Shown: positions 1 through 8,426, counted from the first letter of the stretch. The stretch: DNA of 64,000 nucleotides from Longimicrobium terrae (GCF_014202995.1 NZ_JACHIA010000006.1:286867-350866); one strand, 5' to 3'. Program-made: numbers and translations. The notes: generated from the sequence alone by a model not told the origin.

Positions 1-235
1 CGTATCCGCGCAGCCGCCGCTGGAGATGGAAATCGTCCAGCTGCGGGGCGGGCTGCGGGTGACGTTCAGCGGCGGCAATCCGCCGATGTCCCTCATCCCC
101 ATTTCCGCCACGCGCTTTGCGATCGAGGGGGCTCCGGGGGTGGAACTGAGCTTCATGCTGCATCACGGCTTCATGCGCGGGGTCACCGTCACCACGCCGG
201 ACAGGCCGCCCATGCATATGTCGCCCCGGCGCTGA
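1..235 (+). CDS. C-terminal end of a truncated protein (possible DUF3471-like domain)
   Basis: The reading frame is already open at the left edge and ends in TGA at 233-235, so only about 77 C-terminal residues are visible. The internal ATG at 26 is probably not a true start. The piece reads as a small beta-rich domain with the stretch LIPISATRFAIEG followed by a hydrophobic strand. This resembles the C-terminal DUF3471 domain found after serine beta-lactamase-like hydrolases, where a 'Pxs.tRF' motif is common. That is a weak resemblance; the catalytic part lies outside the window. Confidence 0.45.
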   Translation, partial: VSAQPPLEMEIVQLRGGLRVTFSGGNPPMSLIPISATRFAIEGAPGVELSFMLHHGFMRGVTVTTPDRPPMHMSPRR

Positions 236-307
236 AAGGATCGTGGCGCGGCGGATGCGGAGGGAGGCGCGCTCCGGGCTGGCCCACCACGATCCGCGGA
301 GGCGACG

Positions 308-574
308 ATGGCGAAGTGCGAGGTGTGCGGGAACGAGTACTATCTCTCGTTCGAGGTGATTACGGCGGGGAATCGCCACGTGTTCGACAGCTTCGAATGC
401 GCCATCCACAAGCTGGCACCCGTGTGCGCGCACTGCGGATGCAAGGTGCTGGGGCACGGCGTGGAGGCGAACGGCACGTTCTACTGCTGCGCGCACTGCG
501 CCCGCGCGTCCGGCGCCGAGGACGTGGCCGACCACTCCGCGACCTCGCCGCGCGGCCTGGAAACCGGCGCCTGA
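308..574 (+). CDS. Small Cys-rich zinc-ribbon-like protein
   Basis: 88 residues. It starts with MAKCEVCGNEY and carries further Cys pairs: FECAIH, CAHCGC and YCCAHCAR. The ten Cys and several His residues form paired CxxC units, so one or two zinc sites are expected. Similar short cytosolic proteins with the CAHCGC...CCAHCAR pattern are widespread conserved proteins of unknown function. The ATG at 308 follows a clear GGAGG ribosome site at 300-304. A perfect 14-bp hairpin lies 25 bp after the stop. The function is not known; metal storage or an accessory role is possible. Confidence 0.7.
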   Translation: MAKCEVCGNEYYLSFEVITAGNRHVFDSFECAIHKLAPVCAHCGCKVLGHGVEANGTFYCCAHCARASGAEDVADHSATSPRGLETGA

Positions 575-598
575 CCGTCCGCGCCATGTCTGATGACG

Positions 599-633
599 AG
601 AGCCCCGGGACCGCGCATCGGTCCCGGGGCTCT
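599..633 (+). terminator. Perfect 14-bp hairpin after the zinc-ribbon gene
   Basis: Arms at 599-612 and 620-633 are exact inverse complements around the loop GCGCATC. No T-run follows, so termination is likely but not of the classical intrinsic type. Confidence 0.55.
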
Positions 634-644
634 GCGCGTGGGCG

Positions 645-835
645 AGTTGAAGAGGATCGCGGCGGATTCATCTGCTCCGTCAGGAGTTGGGGCGGCCCGT
701 CGCTCGTTCATGCAGGCTTTGGCGCCGCCGCGGGCAGCCCTCACCCCCCGGGCCCCTCTCCCGCAAGCGGGAGAGGGGGAGACCTCAGCGTGGGGGCAGG
801 CTTTACTCCGCGTCCGCAATCCGGGATCGGATAAG
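645..835. repeat. Dispersed repeat family A, copy near the left end
   Basis: The stretch contains GGCGGATTCATCTGCTCC near 660 and a hairpin at 753-778 (CCCCTCTCCCGC / GCGGGAGAGGGG, loop AA). Both are modules shared with the copies at 39.8, 44.9, 48.2 and 63.6 kb. No credible gene is seen between 635 and 1050. Confidence 0.6.
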
Positions 836-1050
836 GCTTCGCAGCACGTCGTGCGGGCTTCCGGTTGCTGCGGCAGATCCATGTGCTCCCGTGCAGCTCC
901 AATCCCGCCATCCACCGGACATGCGAATCCATCATCCCCATTACCCGGCGCGTAATTGAGCGCATCCATCCCACCCGGTAAGGTTGACCCACGGCGGCGC
1001 ACGAAAGCCGCCGCACGTGGATCAAGACACCCCTCGCCGGAGACGTGACG

Positions 1051-1785
1051 ATGATGGATGCCACCCGGATTGCCGAGCAGTACCTGGAAGCGTGGAACGA
1101 GGTTGATGGCGATCGCAGGCGCGCGCTGATCGCCCGCACCTGGGCGGAGGATGCGAGCTACGCCGATCCGATGATGCAGGCGCAGGGCGCGGACGCCATC
1201 GACGCCATGATCGGCGGGGCGCAGCAGCAGTTTGCGGGGCACCGCTTCACCGTGCGGGGCACGCCGGAGGGCCACAACGGCCGCGTGCGCTTCTCGTGGT
1301 CGCTTGCCGCGGCCGGCGCGGCCCCCGTAGCGTACGGGACGGACATCGCGGTGATCGGCGAGGACGGGCGCTTTCGCGAGGTGACGGGCTTTCTGGACAC
1401 CGTTCCCGCCACGGCCGACGCGGGATGGACGGTGGATGACTTCGCCCGGTTCTGGGGCGCGCCGGACCTTTCGCTCATCGGGCAGGGCGTGGCGGACGAC
1501 GCGGTGGCGTACTGGCCCGGCCGCGACACGCCCATCCGCGGCGGCGAGAACTACGCCCGCCCGCTGCGCGCCCTGCTGGAGCGAGTTCCCGACTTTCGCC
1601 TGGAAGTGGCGGAACACGCCAGCAACGGCGACGCCGTGTTCATCCGCTGGATCGCGCGTGGAACCGACGCCGGAGAGCCGCTGGAGTTCACCGGCGTGGA
1701 CATCGTCCGGCACCGCGACGGGCTGGTGACGGGCAACCGCATCTTCTGCGATCACCCGCTGGTGCGGGAAGTCGCCGCGGCCTGA
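1051..1785 (+). CDS. Protein with two SnoaL/NTF2-like domains
   Basis: About 244 residues forming two tandem NTF2-like (SnoaL) cone folds. The first begins ATRIAEQYLEAWNEVD and ends near residue 115. The second starts around WTVDDFARFW and contains FIRWIARGTDAGEPLEFTGVDI, the typical SnoaL beta-sheet ending. Single-domain SnoaL proteins act as cyclases, isomerases or polyketide-modifying enzymes, but most stand-alone copies have no known substrate. I start at the second possible codon (ATG 1051) because GGAG at 1039-1042 is 8 bases away; the GTG at 1045 is too close to that site. The gene precedes an XRE-type regulator on the same strand and may be its target. Confidence 0.75.
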   Translation: MMDATRIAEQYLEAWNEVDGDRRRALIARTWAEDASYADPMMQAQGADAIDAMIGGAQQQFAGHRFTVRGTPEGHNGRVRFSWSLAAAGAAPVAYGTDIAVIGEDGRFREVTGFLDTVPATADAGWTVDDFARFWGAPDLSLIGQGVADDAVAYWPGRDTPIRGGENYARPLRALLERVPDFRLEVAEHASNGDAVFIRWIARGTDAGEPLEFTGVDIVRHRDGLVTGNRIFCDHPLVREVAAA

Positions 1786-1909
1786 TCTCGCCGCGTTTTG
1801 CGGATCAAATGACGCTCATCCCGGGACTCCTGCAATCGCGGAGTTCCGGGATTCATCTCGCCATCGCGCTGCCCGCGATGACCATCATCCGCCACGAACG
1901 TACTTCGCA

Positions 1910-2725
1910 ATGACCGTCGCCGAGGCCGAATCACCGTTCGGCGCGATCCTTCGCCGGTGGCGCGCGCACCGGCACCTGAGCCAGCTGGCGCTCGCGCTCA
2001 AGGCCGATACGTCGCAGCGGCACCTGAGCTTCATCGAGTCCGGGCGCGCGCGGCCCAGCCGGCAGATGGTGCTGCATCTGGCGGATCACCTTCAGCTTCC
2101 GCTGCGCGAGCGAAACGGGCTGCTGCTGGCGGCGGGATACGCGCCGGTGTTCGCGGAACGCCCGCTGGATGACCCCGCGCTCGCCGCCGTGCGCGACGCG
2201 GTGGCGCTGGTGCTGCGCGCGCACGAGCCGCTGCCGGCGCTGGCCATCGACCGGCACTGGAACCTGATCGCGGCAAACGCGGCCATCGCTCCCCTGCTGC
2301 GCGGCGTGGCGGAACCGCTGCTGCAGGCGCCCGTGAACGTGCTGCGTCTAAGTCTGCATCCGGATGGATTGGCGCCGCGCATCGTTAACCTGGCGGAGTG
2401 GCGGGCGCACCTGCTGGAGCGGCTCGCCCGGCAGATCGAGGCGAGCGCCGATCCGGTGCTGTCGGAGCTGCTGGATGAACTGACCGGCTATCCCGCGCCG
2501 CGGGTGGCGAGATCCGCCGCGGAAGCGCCGGGGAGCGCCGCCGTGTTCGTGCCCATGCAGCTGGATACGGAGGATGGCGTGCTCTCGCTCATCAGCACGA
2601 CGACGGTGTTCGGCACGCCGGTGGACGTGACCGTCTCGGAACTGGCCATCGAAAGCTTCTTTCCCGCCGATGCCGCGACCGCGGAACGGCTGCGCGGCAT
2701 GGCCGCCGTGCCCCTCGAGAGCTGA
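1910..2725 (+). CDS. XRE-family regulator with MmyB-like ligand-binding domain
   Basis: 271 residues. The N-terminal helix-turn-helix (FGAILRRWRAHRHLSQLALAL, then HLSFIESGRARPSRQMVLHLADHL) is a clear XRE-type DNA-binding domain at about residues 10-65. The rest has the pattern of the MmyB-like C-terminal domain: AAGYAPVFAERPLD, LAIDRHWNLIAANAA and a closing FGTPVDVTVSELAIESFFPAD. That domain is a PAS-like ligand pocket, reported to bind fatty acids in family members. Family members often control a neighbouring oxidoreductase or SnoaL gene, which fits the gene directly upstream. It would act as a cytosolic ligand-responsive repressor or activator. Confidence 0.85.
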   Translation: MTVAEAESPFGAILRRWRAHRHLSQLALALKADTSQRHLSFIESGRARPSRQMVLHLADHLQLPLRERNGLLLAAGYAPVFAERPLDDPALAAVRDAVALVLRAHEPLPALAIDRHWNLIAANAAIAPLLRGVAEPLLQAPVNVLRLSLHPDGLAPRIVNLAEWRAHLLERLARQIEASADPVLSELLDELTGYPAPRVARSAAEAPGSAAVFVPMQLDTEDGVLSLISTTTVFGTPVDVTVSELAIESFFPADAATAERLRGMAAVPLES

Positions 2726-2789
2726 GGTTCCGGCCTCTCCTTTTGCGTCGAGCACGACGCCCACAGCACCGGAGGCCACGGCACACGCT

Positions 2790-3085
2790 CCTTCAGGATC
2801 ACATGGTGTGGGGCCGCATGATGCCAGACGCCGTCGGCGTCATCCTGAGGAGGCGCCGGACGATGCGGCCGCCGCGCCGAACCCTGGCGCCGACGAAGGA
2901 TCTGCTCTCCCCGCGAGAACGGGCGTGCGTGTCGCGAAGTTGGCTCGGCGGGAAAGTAGATCCTTCGGTCGCGCATGAGCCGGCGCGGCGGAGAGGCCGG
3001 CGCGCGCTCCCTCAGGATGACATGGTGTGGGTTGTAAGTGGCCGCGGGACAACATCATGTCATCCCAGGATGACATGGTGTTGTG
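2790..3085. repeat. Dispersed repeat family B, copy 1
   Basis: Intergenic stretch built of blocks also found at 15.3 kb and 55.7 kb: CATCCTGAGGAGGCGCCGGA, CTGGCGCCGACGAAGGATCT, AGATCCTTCGGTCGCGCA and CTCCCTCAGGATGACATGGT. The GGATCT and AGATCC blocks face each other, so the unit can fold back on itself. No gene is credible in 2726-3325. A partial family A block (GCGGCGAATTCATTCGCTCC) lies near 3220. Confidence 0.7.
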
Positions 3086-3325
3086 CTGACTAACCTCTGG
3101 CCGCCGCCGGCCACGTGATGCGCATCGGCAACAGCTCCATCCAGCCCACGGGGGCGGCTCGGCGGACCAGCAACCGCTGGCCGCCGCAGTCCGCGAAGGC
3201 GGACTTCGTGCTGTTCCAGCGGCGAATTCATTCGCTCCTGGACGGCGGCCGCGCCGGGTTTGCCGGCCCGGCGTGTGCGGTTCAACGACGGAGGACCGCA
3301 CGCTGTTTCCGCCGTGGCTCGAACG

Positions 3326-3898
3326 TCACTCGGCCGGGTCGCCGCGCTCGCGCCGCCAGCGGCGAAAGGTGCGGCGGGGCGGAGTGGCGGGGGTGAGCGC
3401 CGGGCCGTAGTGCTCCCCGATCCGCCGCACGAACTCCATCTCCTCGTACACCGACCGCAGCGACAGCCGCGACTCCAGAATCAGCAGCAGGCTGGCCCAG
3501 AACAGCAGCGCCGCGCCCGTCATCCCCAGCACCAGCGCGATCCACGCGTACCCCGTGCCCAGCGCAGCCACCACCCCCAGCGTGGTGCTGGTGGCGATGA
3601 AGATGGCCAGCGCCATGTACAGCCGCGTGAGCGCCCGCGTCAGCAGCTTGGTGCGCCGCGCGGTGCGCTCCAGCAGGTGCAGCAGCAGTTCGCGCTCCTC
3701 GCCCAGCATGGTGCGGTCCTCGTCCGCGTCCGCCAGGTCCACCAGGCTTTCGGTGATGGATCGCGTGCGGTCCACGGCGCGCGTCAGGCGGTTGCTGGTG
3801 GCCAGCACCAGCGAACTGCTCGCCAGGATCAGCACCGCGGGCGTGACCATGGCCGACAGTGCGGCCAGCGTGGACGAAAGTTCAAACGTGTTCTGCAT
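3326..3898 (-). CDS. DUF2721 family membrane protein
   Basis: 190 residues from ATG 3898 (MQNTFELSSTLAAL). There are three predicted membrane segments: residues about 10-35 (ALSAMVTPAVLILASSSLVLA), 105-130 and 135-160. Between them lies a charged helix with DRTRSITESL and EERELLLHLLERTARRTKLL. This layout and length match the DUF2721 family of bacterial inner-membrane proteins, whose function is unknown. It lies downstream of the lanthipeptide operon on the same strand, but a strong terminator at 3995-4027 separates them, so it probably has its own promoter. Confidence 0.8.
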   Translation of the reverse strand: MQNTFELSSTLAALSAMVTPAVLILASSSLVLATSNRLTRAVDRTRSITESLVDLADADEDRTMLGEERELLLHLLERTARRTKLLTRALTRLYMALAIFIATSTTLGVVAALGTGYAWIALVLGMTGAALLFWASLLLILESRLSLRSVYEEMEFVRRIGEHYGPALTPATPPRRTFRRWRRERGDPAE

Positions 3899-3990
3899 CC
3901 GGGTCCGCCGGCGTGAATGACAATGCTCCGTATCCCCCACAACGTGCGGCGCGCGCGCCCGGGGTCAAGGGCTTCGGTGGATGATGAACG

Positions 3991-4027
3991 AAAACCGGGC
4001 CTCCCGCGCAGTGCGTGGGAGGCCCGG
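3991..4027 (-). terminator. Intrinsic terminator of the lanthipeptide operon
   Basis: Perfect 11-bp arms CCGGGCCTCCC (3995-4005) and GGGAGGCCCGG (4017-4027). On the minus strand they are followed by TTTT (AAAA at 3991-3994 on plus). It lies about 120 bp past the S8 protease stop. Confidence 0.85.
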
Positions 4028-4153
4028 CTGATCGTCCGCCGAGGGCTGATCGTTGGTCAGTGGATGATCGCCCACCGAGGGATGATTGTCCGTCGAGAGC
4101 TGATCGTCCGCCGATGGATGATCGTACGTCCAGGGATGGCCGTCCGCTCAGCG
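4028..4153. repeat. 18-bp tandem repeat in the 3' region of the lanthipeptide operon
   Basis: About seven imperfect copies of an 18-bp unit, consensus (C/A)TGATCGTCCGCCGAGGG, run head to tail from 4028 to the end of the S8 protease gene. The last copy overlaps its stop codon at 4148. Unit length is constant while bases vary, as in a minisatellite. Confidence 0.8.
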
Positions 4154-4927
4154 GCCCGGCGCGTCCGCGTTCGGCAGCGCGAAGCCGGCGAGCATCTCGC
4201 GCACCTCCTCCAGCGTGGCGCCCGGGTGCCGCTCCAGAATGAGCGCCACGATTCCCGCCACGTTGGGCGCCGCGAAGCTGGTGCCGTGCTTCACCACGCG
4301 CCGCCCGCCGATCCACGTCACCGGCTGCTCCACCCCCCACGCCTCCACCTCCACCTTCATCTCGTCCCCGGTGTGAAAGCGGAAGTCGAAGGGCGAGTCG
4401 AAGCGGCCGGCGCACACGCCGATCACGTTCTCAAAGATGGCGGGATAACTGGCGCCGCCCCCGTTGTCGTCCGCCGCCACCACGATGATCCCCGCGCGCC
4501 GGGCCTTTTCGCACGCGGCGTACAGCGGAATCAGCGCGCTTTCCAGCCGCGTTCCCAGGCTTACGTTGATGACCTGCGCGCCGGCCTCCATGGCCCACAG
4601 CATGGCCGCCTGCAGCGTGCCGGGCGACGTTTCCAGCACCTTGCCAAAGACGCGGACGGGAATGACCCGCGCGTCCGGCGCCACCCGCAGCACCAGGTCC
4701 ACGCACGCCGTTCCGTGCCCCAGCACGTCGCTGTCGTCGTCGTTCTGCGCCAGGGCGAAGTCGTCCTCGGGGTCCACGAACGAGATCCCCGGCAGCACCC
4801 GCGCGTCGCCCAGCGCGCGGTCGTAGCCGCTGTCGATGACGGCCACGCGGATCCCCGCCCCCGTGGCGCCGCCCAGCACGTCGCGCACCCACGCCGCGGG
4901 CACCGGCGGCTCATCCAGCATCTCCAT
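4148..4927 (-). CDS. lanP: Cytoplasmic S8 (subtilisin-like) protease, probable lanthipeptide leader peptidase
   Basis: 259 residues. The catalytic triad is visible in order: Asp in VAVIDSGYD, His in LGHGTACVD, Ser in KHGTSFAAPN; the oxyanion region is near VINVSLGT. There is no signal peptide or propeptide, so the enzyme should stay in the cytoplasm and act before export. It is the last gene of the operon, 5 bp after the HlyD adaptor. The ABC exporter of this locus has no C39 peptidase domain, so this protease is the best candidate to cut the leader from the modified precursor, as LanP enzymes do in other class I systems. The role is inferred from position; the protease assignment is firm. 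ATG 4927 is chosen; ATG 4921 is also possible. Confidence 0.85.
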   Translation of the reverse strand: MEMLDEPPVPAAWVRDVLGGATGAGIRVAVIDSGYDRALGDARVLPGISFVDPEDDFALAQNDDDSDVLGHGTACVDLVLRVAPDARVIPVRVFGKVLETSPGTLQAAMLWAMEAGAQVINVSLGTRLESALIPLYAACEKARRAGIIVVAADDNGGGASYPAIFENVIGVCAGRFDSPFDFRFHTGDEMKVEVEAWGVEQPVTWIGGRRVVKHGTSFAAPNVAGIVALILERHPGATLEEVREMLAGFALPNADAPGR

Positions 4928-4932
4928 ACCCG

Positions 4933-6132
4933 TCACTTGCGCTCCAGCTTGTCCATTACGTACATCCACGCCAGCTCCAGAATGCGCCCGCTGCGGGTGA
5001 CGATGTTGGCCTGCACGCTGTAGCCGCGGCGAAACTGCTCCAGCTCCGCGCGCTCGGCCTGCTTCTGGTCCAGCGCGGCGATCACCCGGTACAGCCCCGG
5101 CCCGCCCGGCGCCGTGGCCCCCGCGCCGCCGCCCTCCGCCGGCGACCCGGCGCTCACCGGCTCCGAGGCGATGGAGGTGATGTTGGCCTCCAGCTGCCGC
5201 CGGTGCGCCTGGTCAAACGCCTGCACCTCCAGCCGCACCCGGTCGCCGCGCTTGATCTTGTTCACGTCGCGCTCGGGGATGAGCATGGTGACCCGCCAGT
5301 CCGCCAGGTCGCCCACCTCCATCAGCGTTTCGCCCTCGCGGATCAGCGAGCCGGGAAGCCGCCGCTCCACCTCGTCCGTCAGCACCACCCCCGCCGCCGG
5401 CGCCGTGACCACGGTGCGCCCCAGCCGCTCGCGCGTTTCGGCGATCTGCGCCTGCAGCCGGTCCATCTCCGTACCCGTCTTGCGCTCGTCGTAGCCGCGC
5501 AGCGCCAGCATGGACGACTCCGTTCCCGTCATGGCGATTTCCGCCTGTGCCGCGCGCACCGCGCCCACCGCCAGGTCCAGCGTCACGTGCTGCCCCGGGC
5601 GCCAGGCCGCCAGCAGCGAATCCACGTTTTCGCCCACGTCGTGCTCCACCATGCGCTGCAGCAGGGTGGCGCGCGCGGTGGTGAGGCGGGCGCGGGCGCC
5701 GGCCAGCTTTTCCGACTGCTGCTGCTGCTCCAGCGGCGTGGCCGCGGCCGAGCGCTCGCGGTCGATGCTGGCCGAACGCAGCTGCGCCTCGAGCTGCGCC
5801 AGCTGCGTGCGCATGGCCAAGCCGTCCAGCTCCAGCACCGGCGTCCCCATCTGCACCGTGTCTCCCGTGCGCACCAGAACCCGGCTCACCACGCCGGCGG
5901 CCTGCGCGCGCACCGGCCACAGCCGCACCGGCTCCAGCACGCCCGACGCCTTTACCGTCACGTCCATGCGCACCGTGGCCGCCACCACCAGCGCCACCAC
6001 CAGCAGGAGGGCGATGGTGCCCAGCGTAATGCTCACGCTGCGCTTTACCAGCCCCACCCCGGGCTGGCCGTCGTCGCCCAGGTTGGGCAGGCGCAGGGGA
6101 ATGACCTTGTTGTTGTCGGGTGCCGCGCTCAT
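4933..6132 (-). CDS. HlyD-family periplasmic adaptor of the lanthipeptide exporter
   Basis: 399 residues. A single membrane anchor lies at about residues 35-60 (ITLGTIALLLVVALVVAATV). The first half-lipoyl motif follows (GVVSRVLVRTGDTVQMGTPVLEL), then two coiled-coil arms around residues 105-260 and the second lipoyl half (VVTAPAAGVVLTDEV). The C-terminal beta-barrel includes IKRGDRVRLEVQAF. This is the membrane fusion protein layout that links an inner-membrane ABC exporter to an outer-membrane channel; no TolC gene is in the window. The start at 6132 is supported by GAGGAGA seven bases upstream; an earlier in-frame ATG would overlap the ABC gene. A Gly/Ala-rich insert (SAGSPAEGGGAGAT) sits near residue 330. 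Confidence 0.9.
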   Translation of the reverse strand: MSAAPDNNKVIPLRLPNLGDDGQPGVGLVKRSVSITLGTIALLLVVALVVAATVRMDVTVKASGVLEPVRLWPVRAQAAGVVSRVLVRTGDTVQMGTPVLELDGLAMRTQLAQLEAQLRSASIDRERSAAATPLEQQQQSEKLAGARARLTTARATLLQRMVEHDVGENVDSLLAAWRPGQHVTLDLAVGAVRAAQAEIAMTGTESSMLALRGYDERKTGTEMDRLQAQIAETRERLGRTVVTAPAAGVVLTDEVERRLPGSLIREGETLMEVGDLADWRVTMLIPERDVNKIKRGDRVRLEVQAFDQAHRRQLEANITSIASEPVSAGSPAEGGGAGATAPGGPGLYRVIAALDQKQAERAELEQFRRGYSVQANIVTRSGRILELAWMYVMDKLERK

Positions 6133-6145
6133 GGCAGACGTCTCC

Positions 6146-7960
6146 TCAGCTCGCGGCCGGGGCAACGGCGCGCAGACGGCGCCCGTCATCCGCCGGCGTA
6201 TCCAGCCCCAGCAGCACGCGGTACGGCTCGCAGTCGCGCACCAGGTCGGCGTGCGCCCCCGTGCCCGCCACCCGCCCCGCGTCCATCACGATGATCTGGT
6301 CCGCCAGCGACGCCGTGGCCACCCGGTGGGTCACGAAGATGACCGTCTTTCCCTCCAGCCGGGCGAACAGGTCGCGCAGGATCTCCGTTTCGGTGGCCAT
6401 GTCGATGTTGGACGTGGCCTCATCCAGCAGCAGCACCTTGGTGTCGCGGATCAGGGCGCGGGCCAGCGACAGGCGCTGGCGCTGCCCGCCGGACAGGGTG
6501 CTTCCCCACTCGCCCACCGGGGTGTCGTACCCCTCGGGAAGCCCGCGGATCAGCGGCTCCAGCCGGCACAGCCGCACGGCGTCGTCCACCGCGGACTTGG
6601 CGGGGTTCTCGGCGCCCAGGGTGAGGTTGTCCCAGATGGTACCCTGCAGCATGCTGAACTCCTGCCACACCACCGAAATCTGGCGGCGCAGGTCCGGCAG
6701 CGGAATGGACTGCGCGGGGATCCCGTCAAAGAACACCTGCCCGCTGGTGGGCTCCTCCATGCGCGTCAGCAGCCGCAGCACCGACGACTTGCCCACGCCG
6801 CTGTGGCCCACGACGGCGGTGATCATCCCCGGCGGAAAGTGCATGTCGATGTCGTGCAGCACCTGCTTTTCGGCCGAGTAGCCGAAGCCCAGGTCGCGCA
6901 TGCGGATGTCGCCCTCCAGAAAGTGCCGGATGGGCTCCGGGGCCACGTACGCGGTGGCCGGGTCCTGCTCGGTGGGCTTGTCCAGGTACTCGAACATGCG
7001 CCCCAGGCTCACCGCGGACTGCTGGAACTCGCCGAACAGCCCGGTGATCTGGGCCATGGGGTTGTACAGGTAGCCGATGTACGCGCTGAACGCGATGTAC
7101 GAGCCCAGCGTCAGCTCCTGGCTGATGATGAGCTTCCACGCGTACCAGGTGTACAGCGCCGTGCCCCCCGCGCGGATGACGGAGTTGATGGCGTTGAAGA
7201 ACTGCCCGTAGCCGCCGGCCTTGAGCTGCACCGCCAGCGCGCCGCGCATCTGCGTCTCGGCGTGCGAGTACACGTAGTGCTCGCGCGCCATCGCCTTGAG
7301 GCTGCGGATGTGGCTCAGCACCTCCACCTGAAACGCGCCCAGCTCCGCGTACGCTTCCGCGCTCTTCTTCCAGTAGCGCCGCATGACCCGCGCGCTGATC
7401 GTCGTGAGCAGCACCGTGGCGGGAATGGTGATGAGCGCCACGATCGCCAGCTTCCACTGCAGCAGAAACAGGAAGGGCGGAACCAGCACCAGGTACGCGC
7501 CGTTGACGAACAGCGTCTCGAACACGCGCGACACCGTGGTCAGCGAGCTGCGCACGTCGCCGAAGCGGCTCATGATCTCGCCCACCCGGTGCTCGTCAAA
7601 GAAGCGGACGGGCAGGTGCTGCAGGTGGTTGAAGAAGAGCAGCGAGGTGGCGTTGCCCAGGTGCGAGGTGGTGTAGTTGCTGAAGTAGCCCCGGATGGCC
7701 CCCATCACCGCCTGGGCGACGGACACGGCCATGATCCCCGCCACCAGCACCTGCATGAGCGACACGGAGCGGGTGGGATACACTTCGTCGATCAGCAGCT
7801 TGCTCAGGTACGGGGTCACCATCCCGAACACACCGAGCACCAGCCCCAGGGCCATGCCCTTGGCCAGCGCCCCCCAGTACGGCCGGATGAGCCGCAGAAG
7901 GCGCATGAACTGCTGAAACGCCTCGCGAAGAGGCGGAATATCTGCGCGCGGAGGCGCCAT
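6146..7960 (-). CDS. lanT: ABC exporter (fused membrane and ATPase domains), lanthipeptide export
   Basis: About 604 residues. Six membrane helices (about residues 25-300) form an ABC type 1 exporter domain. The ATPase has Walker A GHSGVGKSS, signature LSGGQRQRLS, Walker B VLLLDEAT and switch His in VTHRVA. There is no N-terminal C39 double-glycine peptidase, so leader removal must be done elsewhere, presumably by the S8 protease of the operon. It sits 13 bp before the adaptor gene. No clear ribosome site precedes ATG 7960; an upstream GTG at 7999 is an alternative. Confidence 0.88.
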   Translation of the reverse strand: MAPPRADIPPLREAFQQFMRLLRLIRPYWGALAKGMALGLVLGVFGMVTPYLSKLLIDEVYPTRSVSLMQVLVAGIMAVSVAQAVMGAIRGYFSNYTTSHLGNATSLLFFNHLQHLPVRFFDEHRVGEIMSRFGDVRSSLTTVSRVFETLFVNGAYLVLVPPFLFLLQWKLAIVALITIPATVLLTTISARVMRRYWKKSAEAYAELGAFQVEVLSHIRSLKAMAREHYVYSHAETQMRGALAVQLKAGGYGQFFNAINSVIRAGGTALYTWYAWKLIISQELTLGSYIAFSAYIGYLYNPMAQITGLFGEFQQSAVSLGRMFEYLDKPTEQDPATAYVAPEPIRHFLEGDIRMRDLGFGYSAEKQVLHDIDMHFPPGMITAVVGHSGVGKSSVLRLLTRMEEPTSGQVFFDGIPAQSIPLPDLRRQISVVWQEFSMLQGTIWDNLTLGAENPAKSAVDDAVRLCRLEPLIRGLPEGYDTPVGEWGSTLSGGQRQRLSLARALIRDTKVLLLDEATSNIDMATETEILRDLFARLEGKTVIFVTHRVATASLADQIIVMDAGRVAGTGAHADLVRDCEPYRVLLGLDTPADDGRRLRAVAPAAS

Positions 7961-8026
7961 GGCGGCGTTCAGGTTGGCGGGGCATGCCCCGGACTGCACG
8001 GGCCGGCGCTTCGTTTCCGGCCATCA

Positions 8027-8040
8027 TCTAAATATAATGC
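8027..8040 (-). promoter_or_regulatory. AT-rich island upstream of the exporter gene, possible promoter
   Basis: The minus strand reads GCATTATATTTAGA in otherwise GC-rich DNA. TATATT matches five of six bases of a sigma-70 -10 box, but no convincing -35 box is seen. It could give the export genes separate transcription from the precursor. Confidence 0.35.
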
Positions 8041-8124
8041 GGACACCGGCTTCCCGCACCGGGCACGGCGTCCACGTGAACCACCGGGACGGTCGCGCGC
8101 GTGGAGCTGCCGGAGGGAGGACGT

Positions 8125-8156
8125 CGCCGGGCCGGGGCGGGTGCCCCGGCCCGGCG
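8125..8156 (-). terminator. Strong hairpin directly after the precursor gene (attenuator candidate)
   Basis: Perfect 14-bp arms at 8125-8138 and 8143-8156 around a 4-base loop, 13 bp beyond the precursor stop. There is no T-run. It may slow read-through into the exporter genes or protect the precursor message from 3' decay. Confidence 0.6.
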
Positions 8157-8168
8157 CTCACGTGCGGC

Positions 8169-8324
8169 TCAGCAGGTGCTGGTTTCGCACAGCCGCGTGG
8201 GGCACGCGTCGATCGCCGAGCACATCGGCGTGCGCAGAATCATCTCCGCCACCGGGAGCTGCGCTTCCGCCGCCTCGAACGACTCCACCGACAGCTGGTC
8301 CACATCCAGTCGCATGGTCCTCAT
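8169..8324 (-). CDS. lanA: Lanthipeptide precursor (leader plus four-Cys core)
   Basis: 51 residues. The leader begins MRTMRLDVDQLSVESFEA; the core region ends RTPMCSAIDACPTRLCETST plus a final Cys. The last 17 residues hold four Cys with spacing C-x5-C-x4-C-x4-C and several Ser/Thr, as expected for a substrate of Ser/Thr dehydration and thioether closure. It lies between lanC and the exporter, on the same strand. The leader motif LxxDxxxVxSF also occurs in the separate precursor at 38963. GGGGGA five bases upstream favours ATG 8324; ATG 8330 and 8315 are alternatives. It resembles the leader type of the pinensin group of Gram-negative class I lanthipeptides, from memory and unverified. The cleavage site cannot be read directly. 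Confidence 0.85.
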   Translation of the reverse strand: MRTMRLDVDQLSVESFEAAEAQLPVAEMILRTPMCSAIDACPTRLCETSTC

Positions 8325-8355
8325 CTTCATCCCCCGGTCAACTCGGTTCCCGCAT

Positions 8356-8377
8356 TCCCGGCGCGGGTGCGCCGGGA
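8356..8377 (-). other. Hairpin between lanC and the precursor gene
   Basis: 9-bp perfect arms (TCCCGGCGC at 8356-8364 and GCGCCGGGA at 8369-8377). The loop is the same GGGT as in the hairpin after the precursor. A second small hairpin (CGCGTCC/GGACGCG, 8394-8410) lies beside it. They may mark an RNA processing point ahead of the precursor. Confidence 0.45.
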
Positions 8378-8426
8378 CTCCGCGACACGGAGCCGCGTCC
8401 GCCGGACGCGCCCCGCACCTCCCGGC

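Noticed and set aside
4028..4153. CRISPR array
   Set aside because: Units are 18 bp, contiguous and without spacers; no cas genes nearby.
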